A DNA stretch of 64,000 nucleotides, taken from the NCBI GenBank assembly GCA_905215385.1, contig CAJMPY010000005.1, positions 1 to 64,000 on the forward strand, read 5' to 3'. Source of the DNA: an uncultured bacterium. Lineage in GTDB: Bacteria; Actinomycetota; Coriobacteriia; Coriobacteriales; Coriobacteriaceae. Positions 7,240 to 16,094 of the stretch are shown piece after piece. The stretch's first letter is position 1. Every line of letters begins with the position of its first letter. The position numbers were made by a program, and so were the translations under genes. The notes beneath the pieces were generated by a model. It made no database searches, had not been told where the DNA came from, and saw nothing but the letters and a program-made list of their open reading frames with translations.

Positions 7240-7256
7240 AAAGGGACTGTCCCTTT
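7240..7256. terminator. Perfect 17-base hairpin downstream of the ABC gene
   Basis: AAAGGGAC-t-GTCCCTTT follows the 3' end of the ABC exporter gene (minus strand, stop at 7265). It shares the GGGAC/GTCCC core seen in several other intergenic hairpins here. Confidence 0.5.
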
Positions 7257-7264
7257 GCCCCTTC

Positions 7265-9022
7265 TTACAACTGCCAGGTAGCTGCTTCCTTTTGCAGCGC
7301 CACCATGCGGGCGAATTCTCCACCTGCCGCCTTGAGCTGCGCCGGAGTGCCCTGCTCGGCAACCACACCATCCTTGAGTACAACGATTTTGTCGGCATTT
7401 TCCACCGTACGCATACGGTGGGCAATAACGATAACCGTCTTACCTGCAAGCAGACGGGAGAGCGCCTGCTGAACCACGGTCTCGTTCTCCACATCCAAGC
7501 TCGCTGTTGCCTCGTCCAGCAACACAATCGGGGCGTCTTTGAGCAGCGCGCGGGCGATGGAGATGCGCTGGCGCTCACCGCCGGACAGCTTGGAGCCGTT
7601 CTCGCCGATCATGGTGTCATAACCCTGCGGCATGCGGCTCACAAACTCGTCGCAGTTGGCGACACGCGCGGCAGCAAGCACTTCCTCATCGGTGGCGCCA
7701 CGACGCCCGAGGCGGATGTTTCCCATCACCGTGTCGTCAAAGAGCAGCACGTCTTGGAACACAATGGCGTAGTCGCGCAGCAGCACCTCGGGATCGACGC
7801 TCGCAACATCCACGCCGCCCACGGTGACCGTGCCTTCGGTGGCGTCCCAAAAGCGCGCGGCCAGGCGGCTCACTGTGGACTTACCGGAGCCCGAAGGACC
7901 GACCAGCGCCGTGACCTCGCCTTCCTTAGCGGTAAAGCTCACATCGGTAAGAACTTTCTCGCCGGCGCGGCCGTCCTCGCCCGCACCATAGCCAAATGCC
8001 ACGTGATCGAACACCACATCGTGGCCTACGGGCTCAAACTGCTCGCTGCCCCGCGCCACGGGCTCTTCCATGATGGAACGCATGCGCTTGGCCGACGACT
8101 CGGCGGCAAACAGCTCGGACATCAGCATCAGCGCCTGATCAAAGGGCGCATAGATGCGGCTCACCATGAGCAGGAAGGCAAACATCATCAAAAAGTCGAC
8201 CTGGCCGGAGGCGACCATCGCGGCGCCCGTGACCAACGTGGTGGCAATCCCCAAGCGCAGGATGGCAAAGGCGGAGTTGACCAAAAGCCCATTGGCAAGC
8301 TCGCCTCTGGTGGTCTCGCGTTCCTCGGCATCGATCACGGCGTTGAGTCCCTCAAGATAATGGGCCTCCTGGTTGGTGGCGCGGATCTCGCGCACGCAGT
8401 CGAGCGTCTCCTGGATCGCCTCGGTGACCTTGACCTTCTCGGCACGCACGCGGTCGAACACCGGGGTCATGGGGCCGCGCGTCAGATACAGCACGGCAAA
8501 GGCCACGGGAACGCTCCAAAACGCCGCGATCGCCAGCTGCCAGCAAAAGAACAGCGACGCCACGAACACAATGGCGCTTGCGATGATGGCACCCCAAAGC
8601 TCTCCCAGCACGTGGCTGTAGGCGTGCTCCATAGTCTGAACGTCGCCCATGATGGTTTCGGTTAGATCGGCCAGATCACGACGGCCAAAAAACGACAGCG
8701 GCAGTTTGCGCAAGCGCTCGGCAATCCCCATGCGCTGCTTGCCGCACTCCTCGTAAAAGATGCAGTAGGTGTAGTAATACTGCTGCCAGTTAGAGGCAAA
8801 GAGCAACACGAAAAAGACCAGGAGGCCGCCCACGATCGGTAGGGCATCCGGCAGGTCGGCGCCGGTGGCGAGATGTTCGACAAAGCCGGCCATGACCAGG
8901 AACAAAAAGCCCATGCCGGCCATGGTCACAAGATTGGTGAGCGTGGTCCAGAAAATGCCGCGTTTTACGCCGGCGACGCCTTTATCGGATAGGAAATACT
9001 TCTTTTGGAATGAGGCGAACAT
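7265..9022 (-). CDS. ABC transporter, fused permease/ATPase (subunit B of the metal/siderophore-type pair)
   Basis: 585 residues: six predicted membrane helices in residues about 25-320, then a nucleotide-binding domain with Walker A GPSGSGKST, signature LSGGERQR, Walker B IVLLDEATASLD and H-loop VIAHRM, all canonical. It directly follows its partner gene with no gap (ATG after the partner's TAA; GGAGG upstream), so the two half-transporters probably form a heterodimer. Pairs of this type next to an AraC regulator resemble YbtPQ/IrtAB siderophore importers of exporter fold. A drug exporter remains possible because the substrate cannot be read from sequence. Confidence 0.85.
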   Translation of the reverse strand: MFASFQKKYFLSDKGVAGVKRGIFWTTLTNLVTMAGMGFLFLVMAGFVEHLATGADLPDALPIVGGLLVFFVLLFASNWQQYYYTYCIFYEECGKQRMGIAERLRKLPLSFFGRRDLADLTETIMGDVQTMEHAYSHVLGELWGAIIASAIVFVASLFFCWQLAIAAFWSVPVAFAVLYLTRGPMTPVFDRVRAEKVKVTEAIQETLDCVREIRATNQEAHYLEGLNAVIDAEERETTRGELANGLLVNSAFAILRLGIATTLVTGAAMVASGQVDFLMMFAFLLMVSRIYAPFDQALMLMSELFAAESSAKRMRSIMEEPVARGSEQFEPVGHDVVFDHVAFGYGAGEDGRAGEKVLTDVSFTAKEGEVTALVGPSGSGKSTVSRLAARFWDATEGTVTVGGVDVASVDPEVLLRDYAIVFQDVLLFDDTVMGNIRLGRRGATDEEVLAAARVANCDEFVSRMPQGYDTMIGENGSKLSGGERQRISIARALLKDAPIVLLDEATASLDVENETVVQQALSRLLAGKTVIVIAHRMRTVENADKIVVLKDGVVAEQGTPAQLKAAGGEFARMVALQKEAATWQL

Positions 9023-10849
9023 TTAGGCCTCGCCTCCCTTCGTGACGGCGGCATCCGCGGTCGCTGCAGTGATTTTCCAGCTCGCGGCCTGTTCGTATTC
9101 AGCCCACATCTTGGCGTATAGACCCTTTTGGGACAGCAGCTCGGCATGGGTGCCAGTCTCCTGCACGCTACCTTGGTTGAGCACCACGATCTTGTCGGCC
9201 CCCACTACAGTCGAGAGTCGGTGCGCAATCATAATGACCGTGCGACCCGCCGCCAGCTTGCTAAAGGCGCGCTGGATGAGCGCCTCGTTCTCGGGATCCG
9301 CAAACGCCGTGGCCTCATCGAGCACCACGATAGGCGCGTCTTTAAGGATCGCGCGGGCAAGTGCCACGCGCTGGACCTCGCCGCCCGAAAGATATGCTCC
9401 GCCGGCACCGAGCATGGTATTGATGCCCTGTGGGAGCTTGGCCACAATGTCGTCGCACTGGGCTGCGGAGAGGGCCGCACGCACTTCGTCGTCAGTGGCC
9501 GTAGGCTTGGAGGCGCGCACGTTATCGGCAAGTGTTTGCCGGAACAGCTGGTTGGTCTGGAACACGAAGACGACCTGGTCCATAAGCTCGTGCGGATCCA
9601 TATCGCGAACGTCCACACCACCTACGAGCACTCGACCTGCGGAAACATCCCAAAAACGAGGAATCAGGCTTGCGCAGGTTGACTTGCCGCCGCCCGAAGG
9701 ACCCACCAGCGCGAGGGTGCTACCTGCGGGAACGCTAAAACTCGCATGGTTGACGGCAGGCGCCTCGGCGCCCTCGTAGGTAAAGCTCACGTCCTCAAAG
9801 CGCACATCGCTGCCAGCGGGGTGCTTGGGTTGCGCGGGCACGGAGAGCCGCTTGGAATCCATGACGCTTCGAATGCGAGCCAGCGAATCGGCACTCATCT
9901 GAGAGGCCTCGCCCACAAACATAAGCTTGGTCATGGCCGTCGGCACCACGGCCGAAAAGATCGCGTAAAACGTAAAATTGACCATAAAGTGCGCGAAGTC
10001 CGTCTCGCCCGGCGCCAGCAGCAGCGCCACAGGCAAAAGAAATGCCACAAGGCCGTTGAGCGCAGTAAGGTTGAGCACCTGCGGACCCCGGCAAAACGTA
10101 CCCGCATAATTTTGCGCCATATCGGCGTATTCGGCGATCGCATCGTGGAACGCCTTAAAGGAATAGACCGTCTGCTGAAACACCTTGACCACGGGAATGC
10201 CGCGTACGTATTCGGTACCGGTCTTGTTCATCTTGACCAGCGCGCCCATGTAGGCCTTCATGAACTCGGCGCCCTTGCCGCTCATCATGGTGGCCATGGC
10301 GCAAAACGAAACGACGACCGAGATTAAGCATGCCGCGCCCAAACGCCAATCGAGGGCAAATAGCAGCACAAGCAGGCCCACGACCATGGCGGTGGCACCG
10401 GCGATATCGGGCAGCATGTGCGCGAGCAGCGTCTCGGTGGAGGCGGCACAGCCGTCTACGATACGGCGCAGCTCACCGGTGGCGTGCGTGTCAAAGTAGC
10501 CGAGCGGCAGCTTAAGCAGATGCTCGCTCGTAGCCTTGCGGATATTGGATGCGCAGCGAAACGCGGACAGGTGCGTGCACATGAGTCCCACGAAATAGAC
10601 CACGATGCTTGCCAGGGCAAAACCAACAGCCCACCAACCATACATTGCGATGTCGGCGGCCTCGCTCCAGTTGGGCGCCACGGCAATCAGGTCTCGCGCA
10701 ACAAGCCAGATGCACACGTACGGGCCAAAGCTCAACAGCTGCGAGAACGCCGAGAGGGCCATGCCCAAATACGTTAGGAATTTGCGGTCGCCGGCATATG
10801 CAAGCAGCTCGCCGATACCGCCACCTTCCTTTTTCGATCCCTTTGCCAT
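9023..10849 (-). CDS. ABC transporter, fused permease/ATPase (subunit A of the metal/siderophore-type pair)
   Basis: 608 residues from ATG 10849 (AAAGGAAT upstream); the frame is open farther upstream but that part would overlap the divergent AraC gene and has no ribosome site. Six membrane helices, then Walker A GPSGGGKST, signature YLSGGEVQR, Walker B IVVLDEATAFADPENE and H-loop MIAHRLST. The ATAFADPENE D-loop variant is what I associate with the YbtP/IrtA-like siderophore/metal ABC subgroup. It is the first gene of the operon, transcribed divergently from the AraC-type regulator, which probably controls it. Confidence 0.85.
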   Translation of the reverse strand: MAKGSKKEGGGIGELLAYAGDRKFLTYLGMALSAFSQLLSFGPYVCIWLVARDLIAVAPNWSEAADIAMYGWWAVGFALASIVVYFVGLMCTHLSAFRCASNIRKATSEHLLKLPLGYFDTHATGELRRIVDGCAASTETLLAHMLPDIAGATAMVVGLLVLLFALDWRLGAACLISVVVSFCAMATMMSGKGAEFMKAYMGALVKMNKTGTEYVRGIPVVKVFQQTVYSFKAFHDAIAEYADMAQNYAGTFCRGPQVLNLTALNGLVAFLLPVALLLAPGETDFAHFMVNFTFYAIFSAVVPTAMTKLMFVGEASQMSADSLARIRSVMDSKRLSVPAQPKHPAGSDVRFEDVSFTYEGAEAPAVNHASFSVPAGSTLALVGPSGGGKSTCASLIPRFWDVSAGRVLVGGVDVRDMDPHELMDQVVFVFQTNQLFRQTLADNVRASKPTATDDEVRAALSAAQCDDIVAKLPQGINTMLGAGGAYLSGGEVQRVALARAILKDAPIVVLDEATAFADPENEALIQRAFSKLAAGRTVIMIAHRLSTVVGADKIVVLNQGSVQETGTHAELLSQKGLYAKMWAEYEQAASWKITAATADAAVTKGGEA

Positions 10850-10948
10850 GAGATTCCTTTCTAACGGCTTGAGAGTTAACCGTAAGAAACTTATCATGGG
10901 CGTGTTAGCCAAGGCACACAATTGGGCCAGGCGTGGACGTTTTCGCAA

Positions 10949-11968
10949 ATGAAGGGGACGCTTTTGAAAATGCGGCGGGCGGCAACCGATATAACCGAGC
11001 TCTACGCACCGCAGTTTGAGCAGTTTGGCCTGCAGCTTTCCGGCAAGGGCGCCGTCTTTACCGGTGAGGTGGCAAACGATCGGGCGCACGGACGCGCATG
11101 GATCATGCCCCTTTCCCCCACCTGCATCGTCATGGAGCATTTCATTACCCCGATGCACAACATGCACCTAGCCGAGTACACACCCGAACCGTACGCGTGC
11201 GTGAGCGAGGTCAGCGCGCCCACGCTCATGTGCATGCCCGAGGCTGGCATAACGCCTGCAAACCTTAAACTCTTGCATGGACCGTGGCCAAACAATGCCG
11301 TGTGCAGCTTTATCCAAGATAACTGTGGCGAGGAGTTAAGCCCGCTGTTTGCAGGGCAGCTCTATCACTCGCGCTCGGCGCTCTTTTTGCCTGGATATTT
11401 TGACGAACTGGAGCACCGCTATCCCACCGAGTTCGCAGGGGTCTTTGAGGCGTTTGCCGAGCCATGGCACGAGGAAGCGACGTCCGCCATCTGCCACACA
11501 CTGCACCGGATTAACGAGGACCGCGCCCGCACCGTAGGCGGACACGTCTATATGCAAGGCATCGTGGAAACCATGGTCGCGGAGCTCGCCTGTTCGCGCG
11601 CGGCCCACAAGCAGGCGCGGCAGGCGGCAGACACACGCGCCAGCATGACCATTGCCGAGGAAGCGACGAGCCTTGTAGAACGCTCGCTCGACAAGGGCAA
11701 ACATGTGGGTATCAACGAGGTGGCCGAGAGGCTCTACACAAGCCGCTCCAAGCTATGCGCTACCTTTAAAGCCCAAACCGGCGAGCCCCTGGGCGCCTAC
11801 ATTCGCAGACGTCGTATGGAGCGAGCACAGGACCTTTTGGCCGATAGCGCGCTCACGATAGCGCAGGTGGCAGAGCGTCTAGGCTACCCTCAGCAGGCCG
11901 CCTTCGCCCAAGCCTTCAAGCAACACACCGGCACCACCCCCACCACCTGGCGCTCCCAACATCAATAA
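10949..11968 (+). CDS. AraC-family transcriptional regulator
   Basis: 339 residues if started at ATG 10949; ATG 10970 (332 residues) is an alternative, and neither has an ideal ribosome site. The C-terminal 100 residues hold the two helix-turn-helix motifs of the AraC/XylS family: GINEVAERLYTSRSKLCATF, then a G-x-P-L-G-A-Y-I-R-R-R-R-M linker, then LTIAQVAERLGYPQQAAFAQ and FKQHTGTTP. The N-terminal part is a variable sensor-type region without a recognisable cupin signature. It is divergent from the ABC pair across about 100 bases, an arrangement like YbtA with YbtPQ, so it likely controls that pair. Two hairpins follow the gene. Confidence 0.85.
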   Translation: MKGTLLKMRRAATDITELYAPQFEQFGLQLSGKGAVFTGEVANDRAHGRAWIMPLSPTCIVMEHFITPMHNMHLAEYTPEPYACVSEVSAPTLMCMPEAGITPANLKLLHGPWPNNAVCSFIQDNCGEELSPLFAGQLYHSRSALFLPGYFDELEHRYPTEFAGVFEAFAEPWHEEATSAICHTLHRINEDRARTVGGHVYMQGIVETMVAELACSRAAHKQARQAADTRASMTIAEEATSLVERSLDKGKHVGINEVAERLYTSRSKLCATFKAQTGEPLGAYIRRRRMERAQDLLADSALTIAQVAERLGYPQQAAFAQAFKQHTGTTPTTWRSQHQ

Positions 11969-12006
11969 AAAGACGGCAAAGGGACAGCCCCATGAGTTCC
12001 ACACGC

Positions 12007-12040
12007 AATGTGACAAAGGGACTGTCCTTTTGTCACATTT
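12007..12040 (+). terminator. Terminator hairpin after the AraC gene
   Basis: AATGTGACAAA and TTTTGTCACATT arms around a GGGACtGTCC core form an almost uninterrupted stem ending in TTT. Same GGGAC/GTCCC core as other intergenic hairpins in the window. Confidence 0.65.
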
Positions 12041-12046
12041 ACAAAA

Positions 12047-12071
12047 ATGGGCGCGCCAACGGCGCGCCCAT
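12047..12071. terminator. Second GC-rich hairpin after the AraC gene
   Basis: ATGGGCGCGCC-aac-GGCGCGCCCAT is a perfect 11-bp stem with a 3-base loop. It lies between the convergent AraC and gatB genes and may back up termination on either strand. Confidence 0.5.
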
Positions 12072-12118
12072 TCACTCTATTCAATTCAGCCCGTCTGACC
12101 CGAACGGCCGAGTCGTCT

Positions 12119-12261
12119 GGCCGGGGAAGCCCCGAGTCGCCGGGGTGTTTGCTCCAAATGAGTTCCGCATGCAAAGAAGGCCACTAAATGTGGCCTTCGT
12201 CTTGCATAGGACTGTTTAAAATTTGGAGGAAATACCCCGGCGACTCGGGGCTTCCCCGGCC
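12119..12261. repeat. 143-bp near-perfect long inverted repeat downstream of gatB
   Basis: Left arm 12119-12159 and right arm 12221-12261 are 41 bases each with only two mismatches; the outer ends read GGCCGGGGAAGCCCCGAG. The 61-base centre contains its own hairpin with AAGGCCAC and GTGGCCTT arms. The element ends 6 bases from the gatB stop. It may be a mobile palindromic element or a structured 3' end. Confidence 0.8.
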
Positions 12262-12267
12262 TCGCAG

Positions 12268-13944
12268 CTACGAGAGCGACGTTCTCAGCAACTCGTTGAA
12301 GAGCTTCGGGTTGCCCTTGCCGCGGCTCGCCTTCATGCACTGGCCCACCAAAAAGCCGATGACCTTCTGGTTGCCGTCACGGTACTGCTGCGCCTGCTCG
12401 GCACAGTTTGCCAGCACCTCATCCACGATAGGCTGCAGCGCGCCGGCGTCGCTCACCTGACGCATGCCGCGCTCGTCGACGATCTTGTTGGGGTCGTCGC
12501 CGGTCTGGGCCATGGCCTCAAAGACCTCGTGCGCCTGGTTGGAGCTGATGGCATCGGTCGCCAGCAGCTTGGCGAGTGCCGCCACTTGAGCCGGCACGAT
12601 GCCGGACTCGGCGAGCGACACGCCCGCGCCCTTAAGGTAGGCGATCATCTCGTTCACCAGCAGGTTTGCGACCGTCTGAGCCTCCTTGCCAGCCATGCCG
12701 GCAGCGGCGGCCTCAAAGAAGTCGGCAAACTCGGGGTCGCCGGCAATCTGCTCGGCATCGGCCGCCTTAATGCCAAAGTCGGCCTCAAAACGGGCACACT
12801 TGGCATCGGGCAGCTCGGGGATCTCACCACGGCAGTGGTCGATGAACTCGTCGTCCAGATCGAACGGCGCCAGATCGGGGTCGGGGAACAGACGATAGTC
12901 GTCAGCCGTCTCCTTCACACGCATGACCACGGTGCGCTTGCGGCTAGGCTCCCAGTGGCGGGTCTCCTGATAGATGATGCCGCCCTCCTCGAGCACCTCG
13001 GCCTGACGGCAGATCTCGTAGGCAAGGCCGTCGTGCAGGCTCTTAAACGAGTTGAGGTTCTTGAGCTCGGTCTTGGTGCCCAGCTTGGTCTCGCCGCGGC
13101 GGCGCAGCGACACGTTGCCGTCGCAGCGCATGGAGCCCTTCTCCATGGAGCAGTCCGAAATGCCCAGCGTCACAAAGATGCGACGGAGCTTCTCCATAAA
13201 CAGGCGCGCCTCCTCGGGCGTGCGCAGATCGGGCTCAGTCACGAGCTCAATCAAAGGCGTACCGCAGCGGTTGTAGTCGACGAGCGACTCGGCAGCGGCG
13301 GTAATGCGGCCCTCGGCGCCACCCACGTGCACCATCTTGGCGGCGTCCTCCTCCATGTGGATGCGCAGGATGCGGATGGGCACGGTGTAGGAACCGTCCT
13401 CGCGGCGCTCGGGCATCTGCAGGTTGGAGGCATCGTAGCTGGCCAGATGGCCGGCGCGCTGATTGCCCTCGCGCATCGTGGAGGACATGGACGTAGACAG
13501 ACCCTCGGCATTGGCTGAGGCGCTCGCCAGGCTCTGGGCCTCGGCCTCGCCAAACGCGCAGTCGGGGCGTTCGGCGGCACCGCGACCGGTCACGTCCAGA
13601 TCCAGATGACCGTACATGGCAAAGGCGACCGGACCCTGCGTGGTCTGGAAGTTCTTGGCCATGTCGGGATAGAAGTAGTGCTTGCGATAGAACATCGAGT
13701 GGCGCTGGATCTCGCAGTTGGTGGCCAGACCGGCTTTGACGATGCTCTCGATGGCGCGTTTGTTGGGCACCGGCAGGGCGCCGGGCAGGCCCAGGCACAC
13801 CGGGCACACGTTGGCGTTGGGCTCGTCATCGTGGCTGAGCTTGCAGTTGCAGAACATCTTGGTATCGAGTGCGGTGAGCTCGGTATGGATCTCCAGGCCG
13901 ATCACGGCCTCCCAATCCTGCAGGACCTCGGAAAGCTCCTTCAT
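12268..13944 (-). CDS. gatB: Asp-tRNA(Asn)/Glu-tRNA(Gln) amidotransferase subunit B
   Basis: 558 residues. GatB phosphorylates the mischarged Glu-tRNA(Gln) or Asp-tRNA(Asn) and transfers ammonia from GatA. The motif VIGLEIHTEL, zinc-binding Cys pairs FCNC (31-34) and VCPVCLG (46-52), FYRKHYFYPD (85-94) and RIHMEEDAAK are all present, followed by the Yqey-like helical tail ending FLVGQCMKASRGKGNP. It is about 60-80 residues longer than usual because of extra sequence between about residues 117 and 180 (containing ASASANAEGLSTSM), before the RIHMEED motif. The start overlaps the gatA stop by one base (TAATG). Third gene of gatCAB. Confidence 0.96.
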   Translation of the reverse strand: MKELSEVLQDWEAVIGLEIHTELTALDTKMFCNCKLSHDDEPNANVCPVCLGLPGALPVPNKRAIESIVKAGLATNCEIQRHSMFYRKHYFYPDMAKNFQTTQGPVAFAMYGHLDLDVTGRGAAERPDCAFGEAEAQSLASASANAEGLSTSMSSTMREGNQRAGHLASYDASNLQMPERREDGSYTVPIRILRIHMEEDAAKMVHVGGAEGRITAAAESLVDYNRCGTPLIELVTEPDLRTPEEARLFMEKLRRIFVTLGISDCSMEKGSMRCDGNVSLRRRGETKLGTKTELKNLNSFKSLHDGLAYEICRQAEVLEEGGIIYQETRHWEPSRKRTVVMRVKETADDYRLFPDPDLAPFDLDDEFIDHCRGEIPELPDAKCARFEADFGIKAADAEQIAGDPEFADFFEAAAAGMAGKEAQTVANLLVNEMIAYLKGAGVSLAESGIVPAQVAALAKLLATDAISSNQAHEVFEAMAQTGDDPNKIVDERGMRQVSDAGALQPIVDEVLANCAEQAQQYRDGNQKVIGFLVGQCMKASRGKGNPKLFNELLRTSLS

Positions 13945-15458
13945 TACAGCTCGCCTCCCTTCCCGGCAAAATCGGGCGCGACGGAAAGCGCGGGCGCACC
14001 CGTGGCGGCATCGGCAAAGCCGCGCTCCAGGGCGCGGGCAAACGTAAGCAGCTGACGGTCTTTAAAGGCAGGTCCCACCAGCTGGGCAGAAACGGGCAGC
14101 TGAGTATCCTCGCCCAGGCCCAGCGGCACCGAAATGCCACCGTTGCCGCAGATGTTGAGCGAAATGGTATACAGGTCGGAGAGGTACATCTGCGTGGGGT
14201 CGCTGATCTCGCCAAACTTAAAAGCCGTGCGCGGCGAGGCGGGCATGAGAATGGTGTCCACCTTGGCATACGCGGCGTCGTAGTCCTGCGTGATGAGCGT
14301 ACGGGCCTTTTGCGCGGCGTAGTAGTACTTGTCGTACACGCCCGAGCTCAGCAGGTAGGCGCCGAGCATCTGACGGCGCTTGGCCTCGGCGCCAAAGCCG
14401 TGGGCGCGCGACAGCGAGCTCTGGTCGGACAGGTTGGCGCAGCCCTCCTCCTGATAGCCGTAGCGAATGCCGTCGAAACGGGCCAGGTTGGAGAACGCCT
14501 CGGCCGGGCCGATGACGTAGTAGGCGGCGATGGCGGCATCCAGGTGCGGCAGGTCGACCTCCATGAGCTCGGCGCCTTGGGCCTCGAGCTCCTGGGCGGC
14601 ACGCTGAACAGCAGCCTTGACCTCGGGCGTCAGACCCTCGGCCTCCATAAACGCGGGGATGATGCCCACGAGCTTGCCCTCGATGCTGTCGTTGAGATGC
14701 TCGGTAAAGTCGACGGCGCAATCCTGGCTCGTGCAGTCGTACGGATCGTGGCCCGCGCCGGTAAGCGCGTTCATGGCCAGCGCGACATCCTCGACCGTGC
14801 GGCCAAAGGGGCCCACCTGATCGAGCGACGAGCCAAAGGCAACCACGCCGTAACGGCTCACGGCGCCATACGTGGGCTTAAAGCCCACCACGCCGCAGAG
14901 CGCCGCCGGTTGGCGAATAGAGCCGCCGGTGTCCGAGCCCAGCGAGAGCGCGACCTCGCCCGCGGCGACGGCGGCAGCGGAGCCGCCCGAGGAGCCGCCG
15001 GGCACGCGCTCGGTATCCCAGGGGTTGTTGGTGCGGTGGAACGCCGAGCTCTCGGTGGAGCTGCCAAAGGCAAACTCGTCCATGTTGGCCTTGCCCATGG
15101 GCAGGCAGCCGGCGTCGAGCATGCGCTGGACGCAGGTGGCGGTGTAGACGCTCTGGTAGTTCTCGAGCATGCGGGAAGCGCAGGTGGTGCGCGTGCCCAC
15201 GAGGTTCATGTTGTCCTTGATGGCCAGCGGCACGCCCGCGAGCGGGGGCAGCGGCTTGCCTGCAGCACGGTCGGCATCCACGCGCGCAGCAGCCTCGAGC
15301 GCGAGCTCGGGCGCCACCTGCAGGAATGCCTGGACCCCGCCCTCGCGCGCCTCGATGGCGGCAAGGGAGGCCTGGGCCACCTCGGTAGCGGTAAAGTCGC
15401 CAGCGGCAACACCCGCGGCGATCTGGGCGGCGGTAAGGGAATCGAAGCTTAGCGCCAT
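13944..15458 (-). CDS. gatA: Asp-tRNA(Asn)/Glu-tRNA(Gln) amidotransferase subunit A
   Basis: 504 residues, normal length. It is an amidase-signature enzyme that hydrolyses glutamine and delivers ammonia to GatB. The catalytic Lys is in GVPLAIKDN, the cis-Ser and nucleophile Ser are in PGGSSGGSAAAVAAG and LGSDTGGSIRQPAALCG, followed by VGFKPTYGAVSRYGVVAF. Overlaps gatC upstream and gatB downstream by one base each, so the three subunits are translationally coupled and made in equal amounts. The cell presumably lacks one or both of the glutaminyl- and asparaginyl-tRNA synthetases. Confidence 0.97.
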   Translation of the reverse strand: MALSFDSLTAAQIAAGVAAGDFTATEVAQASLAAIEAREGGVQAFLQVAPELALEAAARVDADRAAGKPLPPLAGVPLAIKDNMNLVGTRTTCASRMLENYQSVYTATCVQRMLDAGCLPMGKANMDEFAFGSSTESSAFHRTNNPWDTERVPGGSSGGSAAAVAAGEVALSLGSDTGGSIRQPAALCGVVGFKPTYGAVSRYGVVAFGSSLDQVGPFGRTVEDVALAMNALTGAGHDPYDCTSQDCAVDFTEHLNDSIEGKLVGIIPAFMEAEGLTPEVKAAVQRAAQELEAQGAELMEVDLPHLDAAIAAYYVIGPAEAFSNLARFDGIRYGYQEEGCANLSDQSSLSRAHGFGAEAKRRQMLGAYLLSSGVYDKYYYAAQKARTLITQDYDAAYAKVDTILMPASPRTAFKFGEISDPTQMYLSDLYTISLNICGNGGISVPLGLGEDTQLPVSAQLVGPAFKDRQLLTFARALERGFADAATGAPALSVAPDFAGKGGEL

Positions 15459-15769
15459 TACTCGCTCTCCCCCTCTCCCAAAATGGACGGCACGCGGAAG
15501 TAGCGGTCGCGCGCGCTGCCGGCGTTTTCGAGCGCAACGTCGAGCGGCAGGTCGCGCTCGGGCTCGCGCAGGTCATCGCCCATCACGTTGGACAGGCTTC
15601 CGATGGGATGGAACGTGGGCTCCACGTCGGGCAAGTCATATTGCAAGACGGGCTCGAACATCTGGACGGCGTCGTTCAGGTAGGACGTCATCTGGGTGAG
15701 CTCGTCATCGGTCAGTGCGATCTTTGCGTACTCGGCGATGCCGCGCACGTCTTTCTCGCTGAGTGCCAT
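15458..15769 (-). CDS. gatC: Asp-tRNA(Asn)/Glu-tRNA(Gln) amidotransferase subunit C
   Basis: 103 residues from ATG 15769, chosen because AAGGGAG sits 6 bases upstream; an upstream ATG would overlap that site. N-terminal helix SEKDVRGIAEYAKIALTDDE and a central MFEPVLQYDLPDVEPTFHP segment followed by LREPERDLPLDVALENA match GatC, the small subunit that belts GatA and GatB. First gene of the operon. TATACT at 15805-15810 (minus strand), with a weak -35, is the probable -10. Confidence 0.95.
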   Translation of the reverse strand: MALSEKDVRGIAEYAKIALTDDELTQMTSYLNDAVQMFEPVLQYDLPDVEPTFHPIGSLSNVMGDDLREPERDLPLDVALENAGSARDRYFRVPSILGEGESE

Positions 15770-15904
15770 AGGCGCTCCCTTCCGCATAACAGATAAACCG
15801 CTCTAGTATACAAGGCAACGCCGCTTGGAGCAGATGCTTTACCCAAATGCAGCGAAAACGTAACGAGGACGGCGGGCTGGCAGGCGGCGAGCTGGCGGTT
15901 CTGC

Positions 15905-15968
15905 AGCGAAACCGCACCGTCCATAGCGAAAACCGTCCCGCCCACAATGAAAACCGTCCCGTCCGCAA
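15905..15968. repeat. Three 20-21-nt tandem repeats leading into a palindrome
   Basis: Units begin at 15905, 15925 and 15946 with the core GCGAAAACCGTCCC, and a partial fourth unit (AACGAAAACC) merges into the P1 palindrome at 15972. No spacers of varied sequence, so it is not a CRISPR array. Confidence 0.65.
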
Positions 15969-15971
15969 CGA

Positions 15972-16036
15972 AAACCATCACAACATTCGATGTTTTTCGT
16001 CAAAATCGAGATTTTCATCGAATGTTGTGATGGTTT
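15972..16036. repeat. Palindromic element P1, copy 1
   Basis: Perfect 21-base arms beginning AAACCATCACAACATTCG, around a 23-base T-rich/A-rich centre. Lies between the gatC promoter and the 3' end of the sortase gene. Three more copies are at 25970, 30071 and 31314. Confidence 0.85.
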
Positions 16037-16046
16037 GGAAGCCCCG

Positions 16047-16081
16047 ACCACCACAAAGGCGCCTGTCCCCATTGCGGTGGT
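16047..16081. repeat. Palindromic element P2, copy 1
   Basis: ACCACCACAAAGG...GCGGTGGT hairpin with the shared GCCTGTCCCC core. It directly follows a P1 copy and precedes the sortase stop (16095, minus) so could terminate that transcript. Confidence 0.75.
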
Positions 16082-16094
16082 TCCGAACAATGTC

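Noticed and set aside
14310..15452. Long plus-strand open frames opposite gatA, and similar ones opposite the second ABC exporter genes, the OYE gene and feoB
   Set aside because: Codon-bias shadows of GC-rich genes; they give low-complexity proteins rich in Arg, Gly and His and have no start signals.
15905..15968. CRISPR array
   Set aside because: Units are only 20-21 bases with no unique spacers, three in number, and no cas genes are nearby.
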